Origin: Ancistrus triradiatus
Taxonomy: Eukaryota > Chordata > Actinopteri > Siluriformes > Loricariidae
Direction of reading: 5' to 3'
NCBI GenBank assembly: GCA_025084515.1
Contig: JAJAGP010000084.1
Location: 641,278-705,277 of the forward strand
Length of the DNA: 64,000 nt
This document shows, piece by piece, positions 11,710 to 23,531 of the stretch. The position numbers and the translations under genes were made by a program. Below the pieces are notes generated by a model. It worked only from the letters and a program-made list of their open reading frames with translations, did not search any database and was not told the DNA's origin. How positions within the stretch are numbered: position 1 is the first letter of the stretch; the number at the start of each line of letters is the position of its first letter.

Positions 11710-11766
11710 GTCTATATATATATACTATATATATATCTATATATATATATATATATCTATATATAA
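11662..11766. repeat. (TA)n microsatellite, interrupted
   Basis: About 105 bp of alternating TA with a few interruptions (tagtctatatat, tatatctat). Likely hypervariable and able to extrude hairpins. Confidence 0.9.
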
Positions 11767-12612
11767 ACAAACAAGACTATGTTCGAAATGGTGCCCTAAT
11801 CAGCTTCAAATGTATTCAAAAATCTGGATCGTTATTTAGTGCACGATTATAGGGGCAGAATTCTTGAGGGTGGTCAACGATCTCAGATACTAACTCTGCT
11901 CATTACTATGCAACAGCAGCCGTCCTCCTCTGAGAAGTTTCACATTGCTCACATTCATATTGTTTATGTGCAACGGTACATCATTTGTACACTACATATT
12001 GTTCTGCACTGTGGGAAGTGCACTAGATATTCTGCATTATGTTTTCAGACAACAAAAGCTTAAAAACAGTGCACTACATAGTGAGTTTATTTGAGAATTT
12101 CGGACACAGCTCAAACTTGGGGTAAATTTGTGAGGAACTTGGACAAAATAAGATTTGAAACATAAGAACACACTTTTGTTATATATACACATTGATATAT
12201 AAAAATTGTTTTAAGTACAACTGAAGAGGCATTGTCCCAAATACTCCCTTTCACTCTCACAGATATGATAGCATGCCTTTTAAAGGGATCGCATGCTTGC
12301 TTGTTTACTTCCTTTTAAATACCCGTGTCAATCAATAAAGTATTACTGGCAAGTGAGGGCTTCTTTAATATTGAGCTTCTCACGCCAACATACATTTACT
12401 ACAATGCTGGATCAACCACAGAAACCTCACAGCAGTGGTGGATTTGTTTAAATAGGGAAAACACATATGTTCACTTCCTTTTTTTTTTTTTTTATATAAA
12501 GTATGCTATGGGACACAGTATGCTATCTGCGTCCCTCCAGCTGAGCTGCAGTCAGTTGCGTTGCCTAATACATTTACAGCATTTAACAGAGAAAGTTTAC
12601 ATTTTAATGTAA
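11767..12612. other. Unassigned AT-rich stretch
   Basis: No gene or named repeat recognised, apart from a poly-T run at about 12478-12493 and a SINE-tail-like scrap (catttacagcatttaacag) at about 12570-12588. Confidence 0.45.
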
Positions 12613-12658
12613 ATACTTTGTATTAATGTAAATTTACATTTACATTAATACAAGGTAT
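12613..12658. repeat. 20-bp inverted repeat with 6-base loop
   Basis: Arms at 12613-12632 and 12639-12658 are reverse complements with one mismatch (atactttgtattaatgtaaa and its partner). The sequence would form a cruciform or RNA hairpin; it abuts the SINE-tail scrap, so it may be a degraded repeat end. Confidence 0.75.
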
Positions 12659-12659
12659 T

Positions 12660-13970
12660 CGATAACACATTGTTAATTTTAACTTTATAAACAGTAAATA
12701 ATAAGATTTACTTGCACAATTTAGAGCATTTTGAGAAGCCAGTCATGTTCCTGATTCCCAGTCTACTAATGGACAGCTGGTTACGAGGTTCCACCCCTTT
12801 GAGAGGCTGACCAATCATAACAGAAGCTGCGTGTTAAGGTGGGAGAAACAAAAACTGTAAGGTCACAGTGCAAAGTTTTTGTTCTGTGCAAAACCTGCCC
12901 ATTCTCCCTTCACTGCCAGAGAAGTGTGTGCAACTGGGCGTGTCTCAAAAACGATGCGTTCAAAGCCATTTGTCCAATGAGCTTTAATCTTTCATCCTAT
13001 CCTTTTAGGGGACACGCAATCACACTACAGACACCATGAGCTTTAGTGAGCGAGTCTTAGCTAAGGATATGCAATTAGGATAAGAAGCTGAATTTCACCA
13101 AGTTTAATGAATGATACTGACACTGTGGTAAACATTTCATTGCCACATTTCAATTAAAGCAATCTTAAAAGTCTAAAGTATTAAAACAGTCGTCTGTGCC
13201 CACAGCCAGCTGCAAACATGCACAGGTTTTGGATTTGTTTCAGTATGCTACACACGCCTCTGACGTAAAGAACAACAAAACCAAAACATTCAGACCTGAA
13301 AAAAATGATAAAGCAGGAACACGGCCTAATCAGTCAGTTAATATGGAGGACAAAGAACATGCAGTGTATCTTAGTCCGAAAATAAAGGGCTGAACCATAG
13401 ATCTGCACTACAACAATACAATGATGTGAAACTCCTCCATAACGTTGCATGGGTTACACTGTAAATGAGACCCTTCAGTTTCACGGAGTTTGCCATTATA
13501 TGAGCACAGATGTGCCAAGTTTGTCATATGGAAACACCATCAAAATAAAACACAAATCTAATCTTGTTCTTTTAGTTTGCTTTTGGTCAATGACTTTGAG
13601 ACCCTTAAAAGCACTAGTCCATTACCTGAAATGTGAAACTTCTGCACACTCCATTAGGTTTCTTTTTTCCTTACAATGGATGCAGTATAATCCACATGAA
13701 TGGCTGTATGCAGGGCTTCCCAGCAAAGCATGACACTCCTTACACTGGCTTGTCTTTTTCAGGGCACTCAGGCAGCATCACTTTCCCAGCTATAAGGCCT
13801 TCAACATAACGTCAAAGAAACTCACCAGACCAGGTAACCTTCTTCCATCAACAGCCTAGCTTGGGCCACAACAGCTCATTCGGCCCTTGTCAAAGTCATT
13901 TAAGTTTTCACACGTGTCCATTCCTTCAAGAACCAACACTTATAACCGAAAGTAAAGAAAAAGTTGTTTT
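12660..13970. other. Unassigned stretch, one isolated exon-like segment
   Basis: No gene model can be assembled. One segment at 13763-13833 has a good acceptor (gtctttttcag), an open frame (ALRQHHFPSYKAFNITSKKL) and a GTAACC donor, but no partner exon was found. See findings. Confidence 0.35.
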
Positions 13971-13977
13971 TTTTTAT

Positions 13978-14990
13978 TTCAGGTTGGTATAAAACCCAGT
14001 TCGGTCTAAAATTCCATTAAAAAACAATTTTTATTCCACTTCAGTTCCTACTAACGCATTTTATGCTAACAATTCACGGCTGTAACTAGTGCAAACACAC
14101 GTCTGTAAGCAGGCACCTATCTGCCAGGACTGGTGCATCATGTTATCACATACGCCACCTCGGAGCTTTGTTTTGATACGATCCATTGGAGTTTGAGAAG
14201 TGGACAAGTGGACAAGTTCAAAATTGCTCAAATGTTTGGCTCCTCTTTGAAAGAGAAAAGACGAATGTGTGCAATGTGTTTGAAGATCTGTTGTAAAGGA
14301 GGTTGCTCTTCCAACACAGTAAAACATTAAGGCAAAAGCATAATATAGAGCTTCAGCAGTGTACCGGGTTCGACCGACTCCAGCCATCTAGCTCAAATGC
14401 TGCAGTAGCTGGGGGAGTCTAAAATGCTTAAAGTGAACAAAGCTTAATGTGGTTTAATGTCCAGAACAATGACCTAGGAAAATCTCAATTACTACCAGTG
14501 ATAAGTAAGTTCTACTGCTGGAATGGAGTGTGATCCAAAAGAAAAGTTTAGGTTAAGCTTTTTTCTTCCCATTTAAACCCATTATGAGTAATAACCCTTG
14601 ATGTAAAAATGATTACTACTTTCCCTTTGGACCACAGGCTCGTCATTTCAGCAGTAGAGTGTACTTATGGCCAGTAGTAACAGAGAGGTTTAGTGTTCCT
14701 AGGTTACTGCCTTAGAACAGTAAGCCATTAAGATTTTTACTTACCGTATTTTTCGGGCTATAAAGCACAATATCAATGATCGACGGATCTATGTTCATAC
14801 ATAAAGCGCACCGGGTTATAAGGCACATGAAATGAAACAAAACTCTTAAGTTCCGTCGGAAGCTCAGTTTGGTCTTTACCTGGCGCAGGGCGTCTTCTTG
14901 CTTCCTCCACTTCCGTACCATTGATTCGTTAATGTCAATAAGATCCAGAATCAATAAGCAGAATCGGAAACGATAAAATGCAAACGATTT
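13978..14990. mobile_element. Second copy of the agggttgggt-type element, split by a MITE
   Basis: Begins with ggttggtataaaacccagtt and shares internal text with 7956-8282: cccatttaaacc, gaccacaggctcgtcatttc, ggtttagtgttcctaggtta, then agaatcaataagcagaatcg. The last part is separated from the rest by the ccgtattttt element at 14744-14936. The segment 14090-14500 is extra and unassigned. Confidence 0.6.
14744..14936 (-). mobile_element. Truncated ccgtatttttcgg element (pogo-like), copy 1
   Basis: Starts with ta then ccgtatttttcgggctataa and contains the gcgcaccgggttataaggca block. The minus strand encodes a short remnant with INESMVRKWRKQEDALRQV, which resembles the brinker-type helix-turn-helix found at the N terminus of some fish pogo/Tigger transposases. 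The far terminus is missing. Full-length copies lie at 17883-18388 and 62610-63185. Confidence 0.65.
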
Positions 14991-15314
14991 TTCCTATATA
15001 TCAGAGTCAGCATCTTGTTCACCATTCCCAATCCAATCCCAACCTTCTTGGTCTTCCCTAATAACACTTCCAGTGTCATCTTCCAGTTCCATCTTCCACT
15101 TCCAGTTCAAACTTCCAATACCGTGTGCATACAGCTTTCTGTTATTGCAGACTTCAGCTGTGCCAAGATCTGCTGTTACGTTGTTGCTAAGGTGAGGATG
15201 ATGACACACCCGTCAGTTCCAGAAAGCAGCAGGGCTAAGCCAGACCTGTTCGGATGTGGCTGCCATTTTATCATCCCTGACCTTTTCAGCTTTTGACAAC
15301 ACGCTCACTGGGAA

Positions 15315-15317
<3 letters not shown>

Positions 15318-15349
<32 letters not shown>
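15318..15349 (+). repeat. (GT)n microsatellite
   Basis: About sixteen uninterrupted GT units. Confidence 0.95.
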
Positions 15350-15351
<2 letters not shown>

Positions 15352-15551
15352 ATATCCAGCATGCAATGAAACTTGATACTGTTGCCAACAGCTGCTCCTC
15401 TTATCATATACACAAACTGGTAGATTCAACAATCCAGTTTCTTTACCAAAAGACAGGCTTGTGGTTGCGGTGTTGCCATGGAGATCTACCGTTCGCTGTA
15501 GCAGTTCTCTTAACATGATCCCTTTTCTTTATGTTGTTTCAGAGTCTCTCA

Positions 15552-15960
15552 TACACACACACTCTCTCTATCTCTGTCTGTCTGTCTGTCTGTCCCTCTC
15601 TCTCTCTCTCTCTGTCTCTCCCTCTCTCTCTCCCTCTCTCTCTCCCTCTCTCTCTCCCTCTCTCCCTCTCTGTGTCTCTCCCTGTGTCTCTCTCAATGTG
15701 TGTGTGTCTCTCTCTCTCTCTCTCTCTCTGTGTCTCTCTCTCTCTCTGTATCCCTCTCTCTCACTCTCTCTCTCTCTGTGTCTCTCTCTCTCTCTGTGTG
15801 TGTCTCCCTCTCTCTCTCTATCCCTCTCTCTCTCTCTCTCTCTCTGTATCCCTCTCTCTGTGTCTCTCTCTCTGTGTCTCTCTCTCACTGTCTCTCACTG
15901 TCTCTCACTGTCTCTCACTGTCTCTCACTGTCTCTCACTGTCTCTCACTGTCTCTCACTT
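15552..15960 (+). repeat. Pyrimidine-rich (TC)n tract with a 10-bp minisatellite
   Basis: Roughly 400 bp of CT-rich simple sequence with ctgt, ctcc and gtgt interruptions. Its right end (15881-15960) resolves into eight head-to-tail copies of tctctcactg, the last with a terminal t. The long open frames across this tract on both strands (Leu-Ser and Arg-Glu repeats) are products of the repeat, not genes. Such polypurine/polypyrimidine tracts can form triplex DNA. Confidence 0.95.
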
Positions 15961-16779
15961 ACTTTACCATCATCTCAACCCTACGGTCACACAACGGTAA
16001 GTAGAGAATACCCAAATTCAATGGCCTTTCATATTCTCTGTCTGTCTCTCTTCCTCCGTCTCTCTCAGGCACACACACACATACATAGTCGAAGTCACGA
16101 CGAAGAAGCATTAAAAATAAAAACACCACCTACGCACGCGCCATCTAATTCTGTTTCCAACACACCAGCGAAGCACAAATTCTCCTGTGTTTTTTCTACT
16201 CTAACTGCTTGCTGATAGGTTGGAACCGACAGCTTTTGGAACACATTTTCATTTACCTGCTTGGTACATTAGTTCCAAACTTTACTTGGATGGTTAACAG
16301 CACTAAAGTCATGTTAAAACAGGGAGTGTGGCGTTTTGTCTAAAGCAAACGTCACAATGTTTGAGATAATCACATGCAGTAGTCGTGTTATTAAAGCACG
16401 GCAAGTAGCCAGAAGATTCTTTTTTAAATCATGTCATGATTTTAACAGAACTTGTCCTGCTCTCCCATGCTTCACTGGCAGTGGTGTATGTACAAACATA
16501 CAGGCACCATATCACTGCAGCAGTGCTTACACAAAATAAATGCACCCCGTCTAACTCCAGATACTACTTGGTACTACTACTATTGATAATACTTATTACA
16601 ATTGTAATAAGATGAAGACATACAACATCCAAACATGGATATTCTGGTTTATTTTTTATAAGTAATTCTATGACTGAATAATCTGATGTCTGCCAAATAC
16701 CATAAGCGTATACGCATTTTGGCCGCTATTTCATAAATGAGCCAATGATGATCCAAACTGAGACTCTGGTACTAAAATT
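15961..16779. other. Unassigned stretch
   Basis: A short (AC)n run at about 16070-16083; otherwise nothing recognisable. Confidence 0.45.
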
Positions 16780-17005
16780 CTTAGATTTCTTAGATTTATC
16801 ATCTACGCCGCCCAAGGAGGTTGGGTCCCTTTTTGAGTCTTGGTCCTCCCAAGGTTTCTTCCTCATATCACTTCGGGAGTTTTTCCTTGCTTGCTCAATT
16901 TGGGATTGGACGTAGTTATTAGGAGATAATCTAAACTTGTAAAGTTGCTTTGAGACAATGCTCCATTGTAAAAAGCGCTATAGTAATAGATCTGACTTGA
17001 CTTGA
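16780..17005 (-). repeat. Interspersed repeat R, copy 2
   Basis: Minus-strand copy matching 19770-19990 nearly throughout (ctacgccgcccaaggaggtt, gagtcttggtcctcccaagg, attaggagataatctaaac, gctttgagacaatgctccat). Confidence 0.75.
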
Positions 17006-17880
17006 CTAAAACACCACCTGTAGCTACCAGTGATAAAATGCTAACATTATTTAGGAGTTAGCTAGTCAGCCTGGTATTATGTGGTATGTCGCAGTAGCAG
17101 AAACATTCATAAATGCTGGTATGTACAGGTAAACACTGTACTGCACTCCATTCAATCAATCAGCAAACGTTCGCTTTAACAGCCGAGGTCTTGAAATTTA
17201 CAATAGTAAATTACAACAGGAAATTCAAATCTGTCTTTTTAGTCCAGACACTGCATATAAGAAAACTCAATATAACAAAGACCACACAGTGCTACTCTAC
17301 GTATTTGTACCAAGATGTACATACATGTGCCTTTATATTCCCTCTAACTTATAACTATATAAACTGGTGCACATTCACTCGAGCTGGCTGATCGTCTGTG
17401 TTGTTCATAATACTGTGTCAATGCATTTTTGGCTTCCGTCAATCAAAAGTATCAGGTCTATAGTACTATAAGTACTATGGCTTTCTCCTACACAGGGTTC
17501 TAACAATATATTACTGTTTTTTTTCTAGAATTATTGTGAAGTTACATAAATTAAAAAAGGTTTAGCAAGACTACAGTATAGCATTAGCGCTGTTTTCATG
17601 CACTATCACCGATGCATTTATGTAATGTTTGCACAGTTTTCTTGTGAAAATACCCTTTATATTTACATTACAGTAGCCTAGAGAGACTATGCAACCATGT
17701 CTGGTCAACGTCCATTTCGCGCAACGTCCTGTTTCACAGAAAGGAACGTGGATGTTAGGTGGCGTGTGCCTGTACAGTAATGGTAAAGGTGCGTTGGTGA
17801 TTCAAGGCCTGATTTTGCCAGTTTTTTTCTTGGGTTTTAAAAAGCATACTACTTTATACTTACTACTTAAGCTTACTACA
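17006..17880. other. Unassigned stretch
   Basis: No gene, RNA gene or named repeat recognised. Confidence 0.45.
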
Positions 17881-17882
17881 TA

Positions 17883-18388
17883 CCGTATTTTCCGGGCTAT
17901 AAAGCGCACCGGGTTATAAGGCGCATGAAATGAAACAAAACTCCTAAGTTCCGTCGGAAGCTCAGTTTGGTCTTTACCTGGCACAGGGCGTCTTCTTGCT
18001 TCCTCCACTTCCATACCATTGATTCGTTAATGTTGAATTCTCTCACAGCTGCTCTATGACCATGTTGCACTGCGTGACCGATAGCGTTGTGTTTGAAATC
18101 CGCTTCGAAAAGGAATGAATGAATGCACGTACCCTAATGCTGAAGCACATACCATATTACTCCGCTATGCTGCGCACTACGGTTGCCTTAAGCTTCGTAA
18201 CCTACCAAGGCTGTGCTAAAACATTTTGACAGATTTATGAGCGCCGTGTACCATCTACAATCGGTTCTAGATCAGAAAGCACAACCAGAATTAATTCATA
18301 CATTAGGCGCACCGCATTTTAAGGCGCACTGTCGATTTTTGAGAAAGTTAAAGGATTTTAAGTGCGCCTTATGGTCCGAAAAATACGG
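17883..18388 (-). mobile_element. ccgtatttttcgg element (pogo-like), full-length copy 2
   Basis: Flanked by TA on both sides. Left end ccgtattttccgggctataa, right end ttatggtccgaaaaatacgg, inverted to each other. Inside, gcgcaccgggttataaggcg and gcaccgcattttaaggcgca form a second inverted layer. The minus strand keeps only scraps of a transposase N terminus (the equivalent region at 14744-14936 reads INESMVRKWR), so this is a non-autonomous derivative of a Tc1/mariner-superfamily, pogo-like element. Confidence 0.75.
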
Positions 18389-18394
18389 TACATA

Positions 18395-19769
18395 CTATAT
18401 AAAAAGCCAATTACTATTACCCCCACATCTTTGAATAACCAATATGTGAGCATGTCACAGACAATACTTCTAAGAACATCTTAACACTCTTGAACTACTA
18501 GATGCCATCATGTAATTATGACTATCATGTGTTATGTAACCAAAATGATTGATTTTTTAAAATAATTGAATGGTTATTAGTCACTGAACAGTTATTATAG
18601 TTTATTCAGAAAACTGTGAATAAAAAGGGTCTAGTATCAGTTGATGTGCGGTCCATTTTCATACTTGCATATGATTTCTGTAAAATATTGAACATATCTA
18701 AGACAAACTCTAACTGTTAACTGCGTTGTATTTCACTCCACGTGCACTATTTGCATACCAGATTATTTGCCAGATTAGATAATCAAATACCAAGATGAGC
18801 CATTTGAATACTCAAACAACCTTTAATAAATATTAGTCTCGTGTCAACCAAATACACAATTAGCCAGCAGCAGGACCTTCGTTCAGTTCTTAGCACCTTC
18901 TCGTCCCACGTCTGTCTCTCACTTTCTTTACAACCCGCCCTCCTCTCCATCGCCCGCTCTCTCAGGAAACTGTCAACGGCTAGCAAACAGAGCCGAGCTA
19001 AATGACAGGCAGTATCATGGGACAAAATAAAACAGTTAAGGGTGCTAGAGTGGTGAAGTGTCTAAGTGTTATACAGTGCAGGGACCGCCGAGTTCACGTG
19101 TGAAACATAATGGGGTCACGGAAGTTAGCTGTCAGCTTAAAATAACACTGTTTCAGTGATGTCTTTAATCTAAAAATAGAATCCACTGTCAGAAGACGCC
19201 GTTCGCTTGTGATGGAGCCCAGCAGTTATGCCATGAGAAAGCTACAGAAAGCATTTGTTCTGAGCTGAACGTTACGATGACTAAAACAGTGCTACAAGAA
19301 CGGGTCATACGAGACGGGGCATGTGTATGAATGAAACACTTTATAACATGTTTACTTTAGCACTGAGGATGTGACACGAACTCAGAGAGGGTCTCAATGC
19401 CTCTGCAAGTCTAGCAGCAGTGAGTATGTTTACATGAAGACTAAGGGCGTACTCACACTATGCCCACTTGCCTTGTACCATGCACGGCCACGACTGCCCC
19501 CCTCACTCTACCCCACTGACTTGCACTTTAATTACTTCTCATGTCAAAAAGCTATACAGGTGAATCTAGGCTGCAGCCCCAGCGGCACCCGCTTCCTACA
19601 CCTATGCCTGTATCTGCATTACTTTATGTACTGTACTGTAGCCACACGATTGGCTGATTAGATAAGAGCATGAATGTCTAATCTTACAGGTCTTCCTTTC
19701 TTAAAATGACATCATCTAAAATGTTTGTTTAGAGAGCACATTTTCAATAACAAAAAAGCAGAATTAAGA
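18395..19769. other. Unassigned stretch with a Tc1-like scrap
   Basis: At about 19600-19690 the text tatgcctgtatctgcattac and cgattggctgattagataag matches the 3' region of the same Tc1-like family whose terminus closes 4897-5452. The rest is unassigned. Confidence 0.4.
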
Positions 19770-19990
19770 AAGTCAAGTCAGATATATTTATATAGCGCTT
19801 TTTACAATGGAGCATTGTCTCAAAGCAACTTTACGAGTTTAGATTATCTCCTAATAACTACGTCCAATCCAAAATTGAGCAAGCCTAGGGCGACAGTGGC
19901 AAGGAAAAACTCCCTAAGCGTTATGAGGAAGAAACCTTGGGAGGACCAAGACTCAAAAAGGGACCCAACCTCCTTGGGCGGCGTAGATGA
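19770..19990 (+). repeat. Interspersed repeat R, copy 3
   Basis: Plus-strand copy: tatatttatatagcgctttt, acaatggagcattgtctcaa, aggaaaaactccctaagcgt, gggaggaccaagactcaaaa. The open frame across it is incidental. Confidence 0.75.
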
Positions 19991-20070
19991 TACATGTAGG
20001 AGTGAAGCTAATTTATCTAAACAAATAAGTCTTATAGTGATAGTTTAAAAACAAACAAAACAAAAGTCAC

Positions 20071-20098
20071 TCGGGTGGGTGGGGGGGGGGGGGGGGGA
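20071..20098 (+). repeat. Poly-G tract
   Basis: A run of 17 or more G after gggtgggtg. Possible G-quadruplex or sequencing-sensitive site. Confidence 0.85.
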
Positions 20099-20614
20099 CA
20101 CTGCATAAAAAAAAAAATGCAGGTGTAATGTAATAAAAGATGCACAAAAAGTTCAGTCTTACATTTCCTTATTTTAAATCTAAAAAGGAATTATATTGTA
20201 GACTTGTGTTGCTGAGTGGCCTAAAAATCGTAGATGCCTTGACATAAAGACACCTTTTATGATTGTATATATAAAAGAAAGCAAAACTTCAACTGGTTCA
20301 AACCAGTTTAACTTGCCATTTTGCAAACACCAGTGATAGTGAGATCAGAAGTACTTTAATAGCCATGTTGACAGGAAGGAGTGTCAAGGATCATAAACAG
20401 ACAGACAAAGTCAGTTTATTTACAGACTCATACATTTGTAGCAGCGCTTGCATGGCTAGTCTATGATTTAAAACAAAACTTGCATTACTGCTTTATGTTG
20501 TTACCAATAGCTCATTCCAAATGCCAAAGTCACCTCCACGATTTAGAACACACCTATTAAATTCATTGTGGGGATCTCCATCCTGCACAGCTTATTTTCA
20601 AAAAGTTGCCTGAT

Positions 20615-21252
20615 GTGACTTTAACCTCGCTTATCCCAGTCGGTGTTGCAGGGGGCTCTGGGGCCTGTCCCCAGAATTCACAGAGCATGTACCCTCTCTG
20701 GTGGCAGGCCATCAGAGAGCTGGGTATCACTCAGTGCTTTTTCATGCACTTAATAATCCAATAACTGCAGAAAATCTGAATTTGTTAGCAAACCGATCAA
20801 CGAGTATACATGCACTTGAGAAATCAGATAATGGGAAAGCTCATTTTTACCATTGACCAATCAGAGTCGACGGTAAAAAGAGGCTAAATAAAGCCAAATC
20901 TTTAGTACAGGCAAACCTGGCAACCGGGTCAGGTTAAGAAATGGGGTAACTGGTATACATGCTGTGAGTGATCTGATTACTGGAGTAAAATCCAGCTCGC
21001 TTTAGCAGATTTCTAGATCGGAGTACGCTGTATACATGACTACTTGAATAATCAGATACCTGTAGAAATATGACTATGATCGGATTATTATAAGTGCATG
21101 TAAATGCACTCACTGTTTTGGCGTCCCCACCTCAGGCACTGTCTATCGTTCCTGCATAATATCCTTCCGACCTTTAAGGACCGTCGGGACTCAAACCCAG
21201 ATCACTGCAGTGGTGGACTAACAGCCACTGCACCATTCTAACGCCCCAAGAT
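20615..21252 (-). mobile_element. SINE-like element split by a MITE
   Basis: On the minus strand the head (21252 downward) reads ggggcgttagaatggtgcag then gatctgggtttgagtccc, a tRNA-like B box. The tail near 20640-20720 has cgcttatcccagtcggtgtt and gggggctctggggcctgtcc, typical of a fish SINE tail. The two halves are separated by the inserted element at about 20741-21108. Confidence 0.6.
20741..21108. mobile_element. MITE with catgcactt ends, nested in the SINE
   Basis: Left end tttttcatgcacttaataat, right end (reverse complement) gcatttacatgcacttataa; inner blocks gaaatcagataatgg and gaataatcagatacctg echo each other in inverted order. Bordered by cactcagtg on the left and cactcactg on the right, an imperfect 9-bp duplication. 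Confidence 0.6.
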
Positions 21253-22567
21253 GTGTTTGTCCCAATTAATCCTGTTACAGTCTTTAGTGCTGCATATTTG
21301 ACGCTTGCTGCACTGTCAACACTTTCAATAGAGTGATTGCAGTCTACTGTCAGCAAGGTACCAGAATGGCAAGAAATTATGAATGAATTTATTTCTTTAA
21401 TGACAAATGCTAAAAGCCGATCATTTAATACCACAATACGATTTTTAAAACAGGTCTTTGACCAGACATTACTGTAGTCACAGTGTTTTCATGCTCCTGT
21501 AATGTAAATATAATGGGTATTGTCACAAGAAAACTGCGTGTAAACAATATATAAATGTGCCAGAGATACTGGTGAAAACACGACTGATTGAAACGACCAA
21601 AAACGCATTGATAGACAGTATTACGAACAACACGGAAGATCAGCCAGATGAAACAGAGACTCAACAAGTGAATGTCAACCAGTTTATATACTTACAGGTT
21701 AGAGAAAATATACAGGTAGTCGGGTGTCAAAAAAGGAGTACTACTTACAACAGGACAGGCACCAAAGCCTGATTTACAAAAACGTGACAGCTTGTTACAA
21801 AGAAGCGGTGGAAAGTCGTACACACAAGCATGAGTAAGCTGTACAAAAGAGTCTCTAAACACATCAACCAAGTTAGAACAGTCTCTAGTCCAAATGTGAG
21901 CCAACGAACAAACGACTGGTAAGGTAGTCACTCACACTCACTCACACATCACTGGTGCACGTTACACTATTAGTTTTACATTCCGGTCACACAGTACTAA
22001 ATCATTAATACTGTGAACAGTGGAAATTGTGCAATAGCATTCATTCTTCTATTCAATGTGCAATAAATATTTCTATTCAACAAGCCTCAATATTTTAATC
22101 GTGTATATGTGCTTATGCACGTGTATATATTTCTATACGTGTTTGTTACTATTTTTAATTTTTCCTCTTATTTATGTGTATTTCTCACATCTTTGTATGC
22201 TCTTGTTATTCTTGCACATCGGAGACTGGAGAAATGCAGTTTCGTTCAGATGTACACTCCCTGCTGTATAGTCTGAATGACAATAAAGTTCACTTTGACT
22301 TTGAGTTTTGGGATCATTTTAGAAACAAACTCCCAAAACACGCACACAAGTACCAATATTTGTAAGCGACTTTCATAGAAAAATAAGCCCAAAGACGCTT
22401 ACAATGAGTGGATCTGGCAACTGTGACAAAAGTGATGGACTTCCACTTTTAAACTCCCGCCTCTGCTCACGGACTCGCAGAGCTGATTGGGAGTTGAGGT
22501 GACTGTGTTGATTGGCTGTTTACATCTGCAGTTAAAAGCCAGATTTTTATTTGCTATTATAAATAAT
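21253..22567. other. Unassigned stretch
   Basis: Overlapping short frames without motifs. No gene or known repeat recognised. Confidence 0.45.
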
Positions 22568-22569
22568 TA

Positions 22570-23529
22570 CAGTGGGGCAAAAAAGTATTTAGTCAGCCAC
22601 TGATTATGCAAGTTCTCCTACTTAGAAAGATGAGAGAGGACTGTAATTTTCATCATAGATACACTTCAACTATGAGAGACAAAATTAGGGGAAAAAATCC
22701 AGGAAATCACACTGTAGGATTTTTAAAGAATTGAATTGTAAATCATGGTGGAAAATAAGTATTTGGTCACCCACAAACAAGCAAGATTTGTGGCTCTCAC
22801 AGACCTGTAACTTCTTTTTTAAGAAGCTCTTCTGTCCTCCACTCGTTACCTGTATTAATGGCACCTGTTTGACCTCGTTATCTGTATAAAAGACACCTGT
22901 CCACAGCCTCAAACAGTCAGACTCCAAACTCAACCATGGCCAAGACCAAAGAGCTGGCAAAGGACACCAGGAAGAAAATTGTAGACCTGCACCAGGCTGG
23001 GAAGAGTGAATCTACAATAGGCAAGCAGGTTGGTGTGAATAAATCAACTGTGGGAGCAATTGTAAGACATACAAGACCATTGATAATCTCCCTCGATCTG
23101 GGGCTCCACGCAAGATCTCATCCTGTGGAGTCGAAATGATCATGAGAATGGTGAGAACGGATTGGGAGAATATCATGTGGTCAGATGAAACTAAAATAGA
23201 ACTTTTTGGTAAAAACTCAACTTGCCGTGTGTAGAGGAAGAAGAATTCTGAGTTGCGCCATACCTACTGTGAAGCATGGGAGTGAAAACCTCATGCTTTG
23301 GGGCTGTTTTTCTGCAAAGTGGACAGGACGAAATTTACTGACCAAATACTTATTTTCCACCATGATTTACAATCAAATTCTTTTAAAATCCTACAGTGTG
23401 ATTTCCTGGATTTTTGTTTCTCATTTTGTCTCTCATAGTTGAAGTGTACCTATGATGAAAATTACAGACCTCTCTCATCTTTCTCTCTCATCTCTCATCA
23501 GTGGCTGACCAAATACTTTTGCCCCACTG
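22570..23529 (+). mobile_element. Internally deleted Tc1-like transposon with both ends
   Basis: TA borders flank a 960-bp element with inverted ends cagtggggcaaaaaagtatt and aatacttttgccccactg; the terminal repeats extend roughly 200 bp. The coding remnant starts at 22936 with MAKTKELAKDTRKKIVDLHQ, a helix-turn-helix DNA-binding N terminus (KSESTIGKQVGVNKSTVGAI). It jumps to [14 protein letters not shown] (second catalytic Asp block, about 23178-23220) and SVMLWG-like LMLWGCFSA. The C-terminal third with the last catalytic residue is gone. Non-autonomous, but its ends could in principle be recognised by a related transposase. Confidence 0.88.
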
Positions 23530-23531
23530 TA

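Noticed and set aside
14712..14954. Minus-strand 80-codon frame as a small gene
   Set aside because: It lies within the pogo-like element and begins with its transposase remnant; flanking residues come from element termini and host repeat.
15881..15960. Regular repeats resembling a small CRISPR-like array
   Set aside because: Units are directly adjacent with no unique spacers, and the host is a vertebrate; this is a minisatellite.
15461..16215. Long open frames of 100-179 codons on both strands
   Set aside because: They are Leu-Ser or Arg-Glu repeats generated by the CT microsatellite and have no other content.
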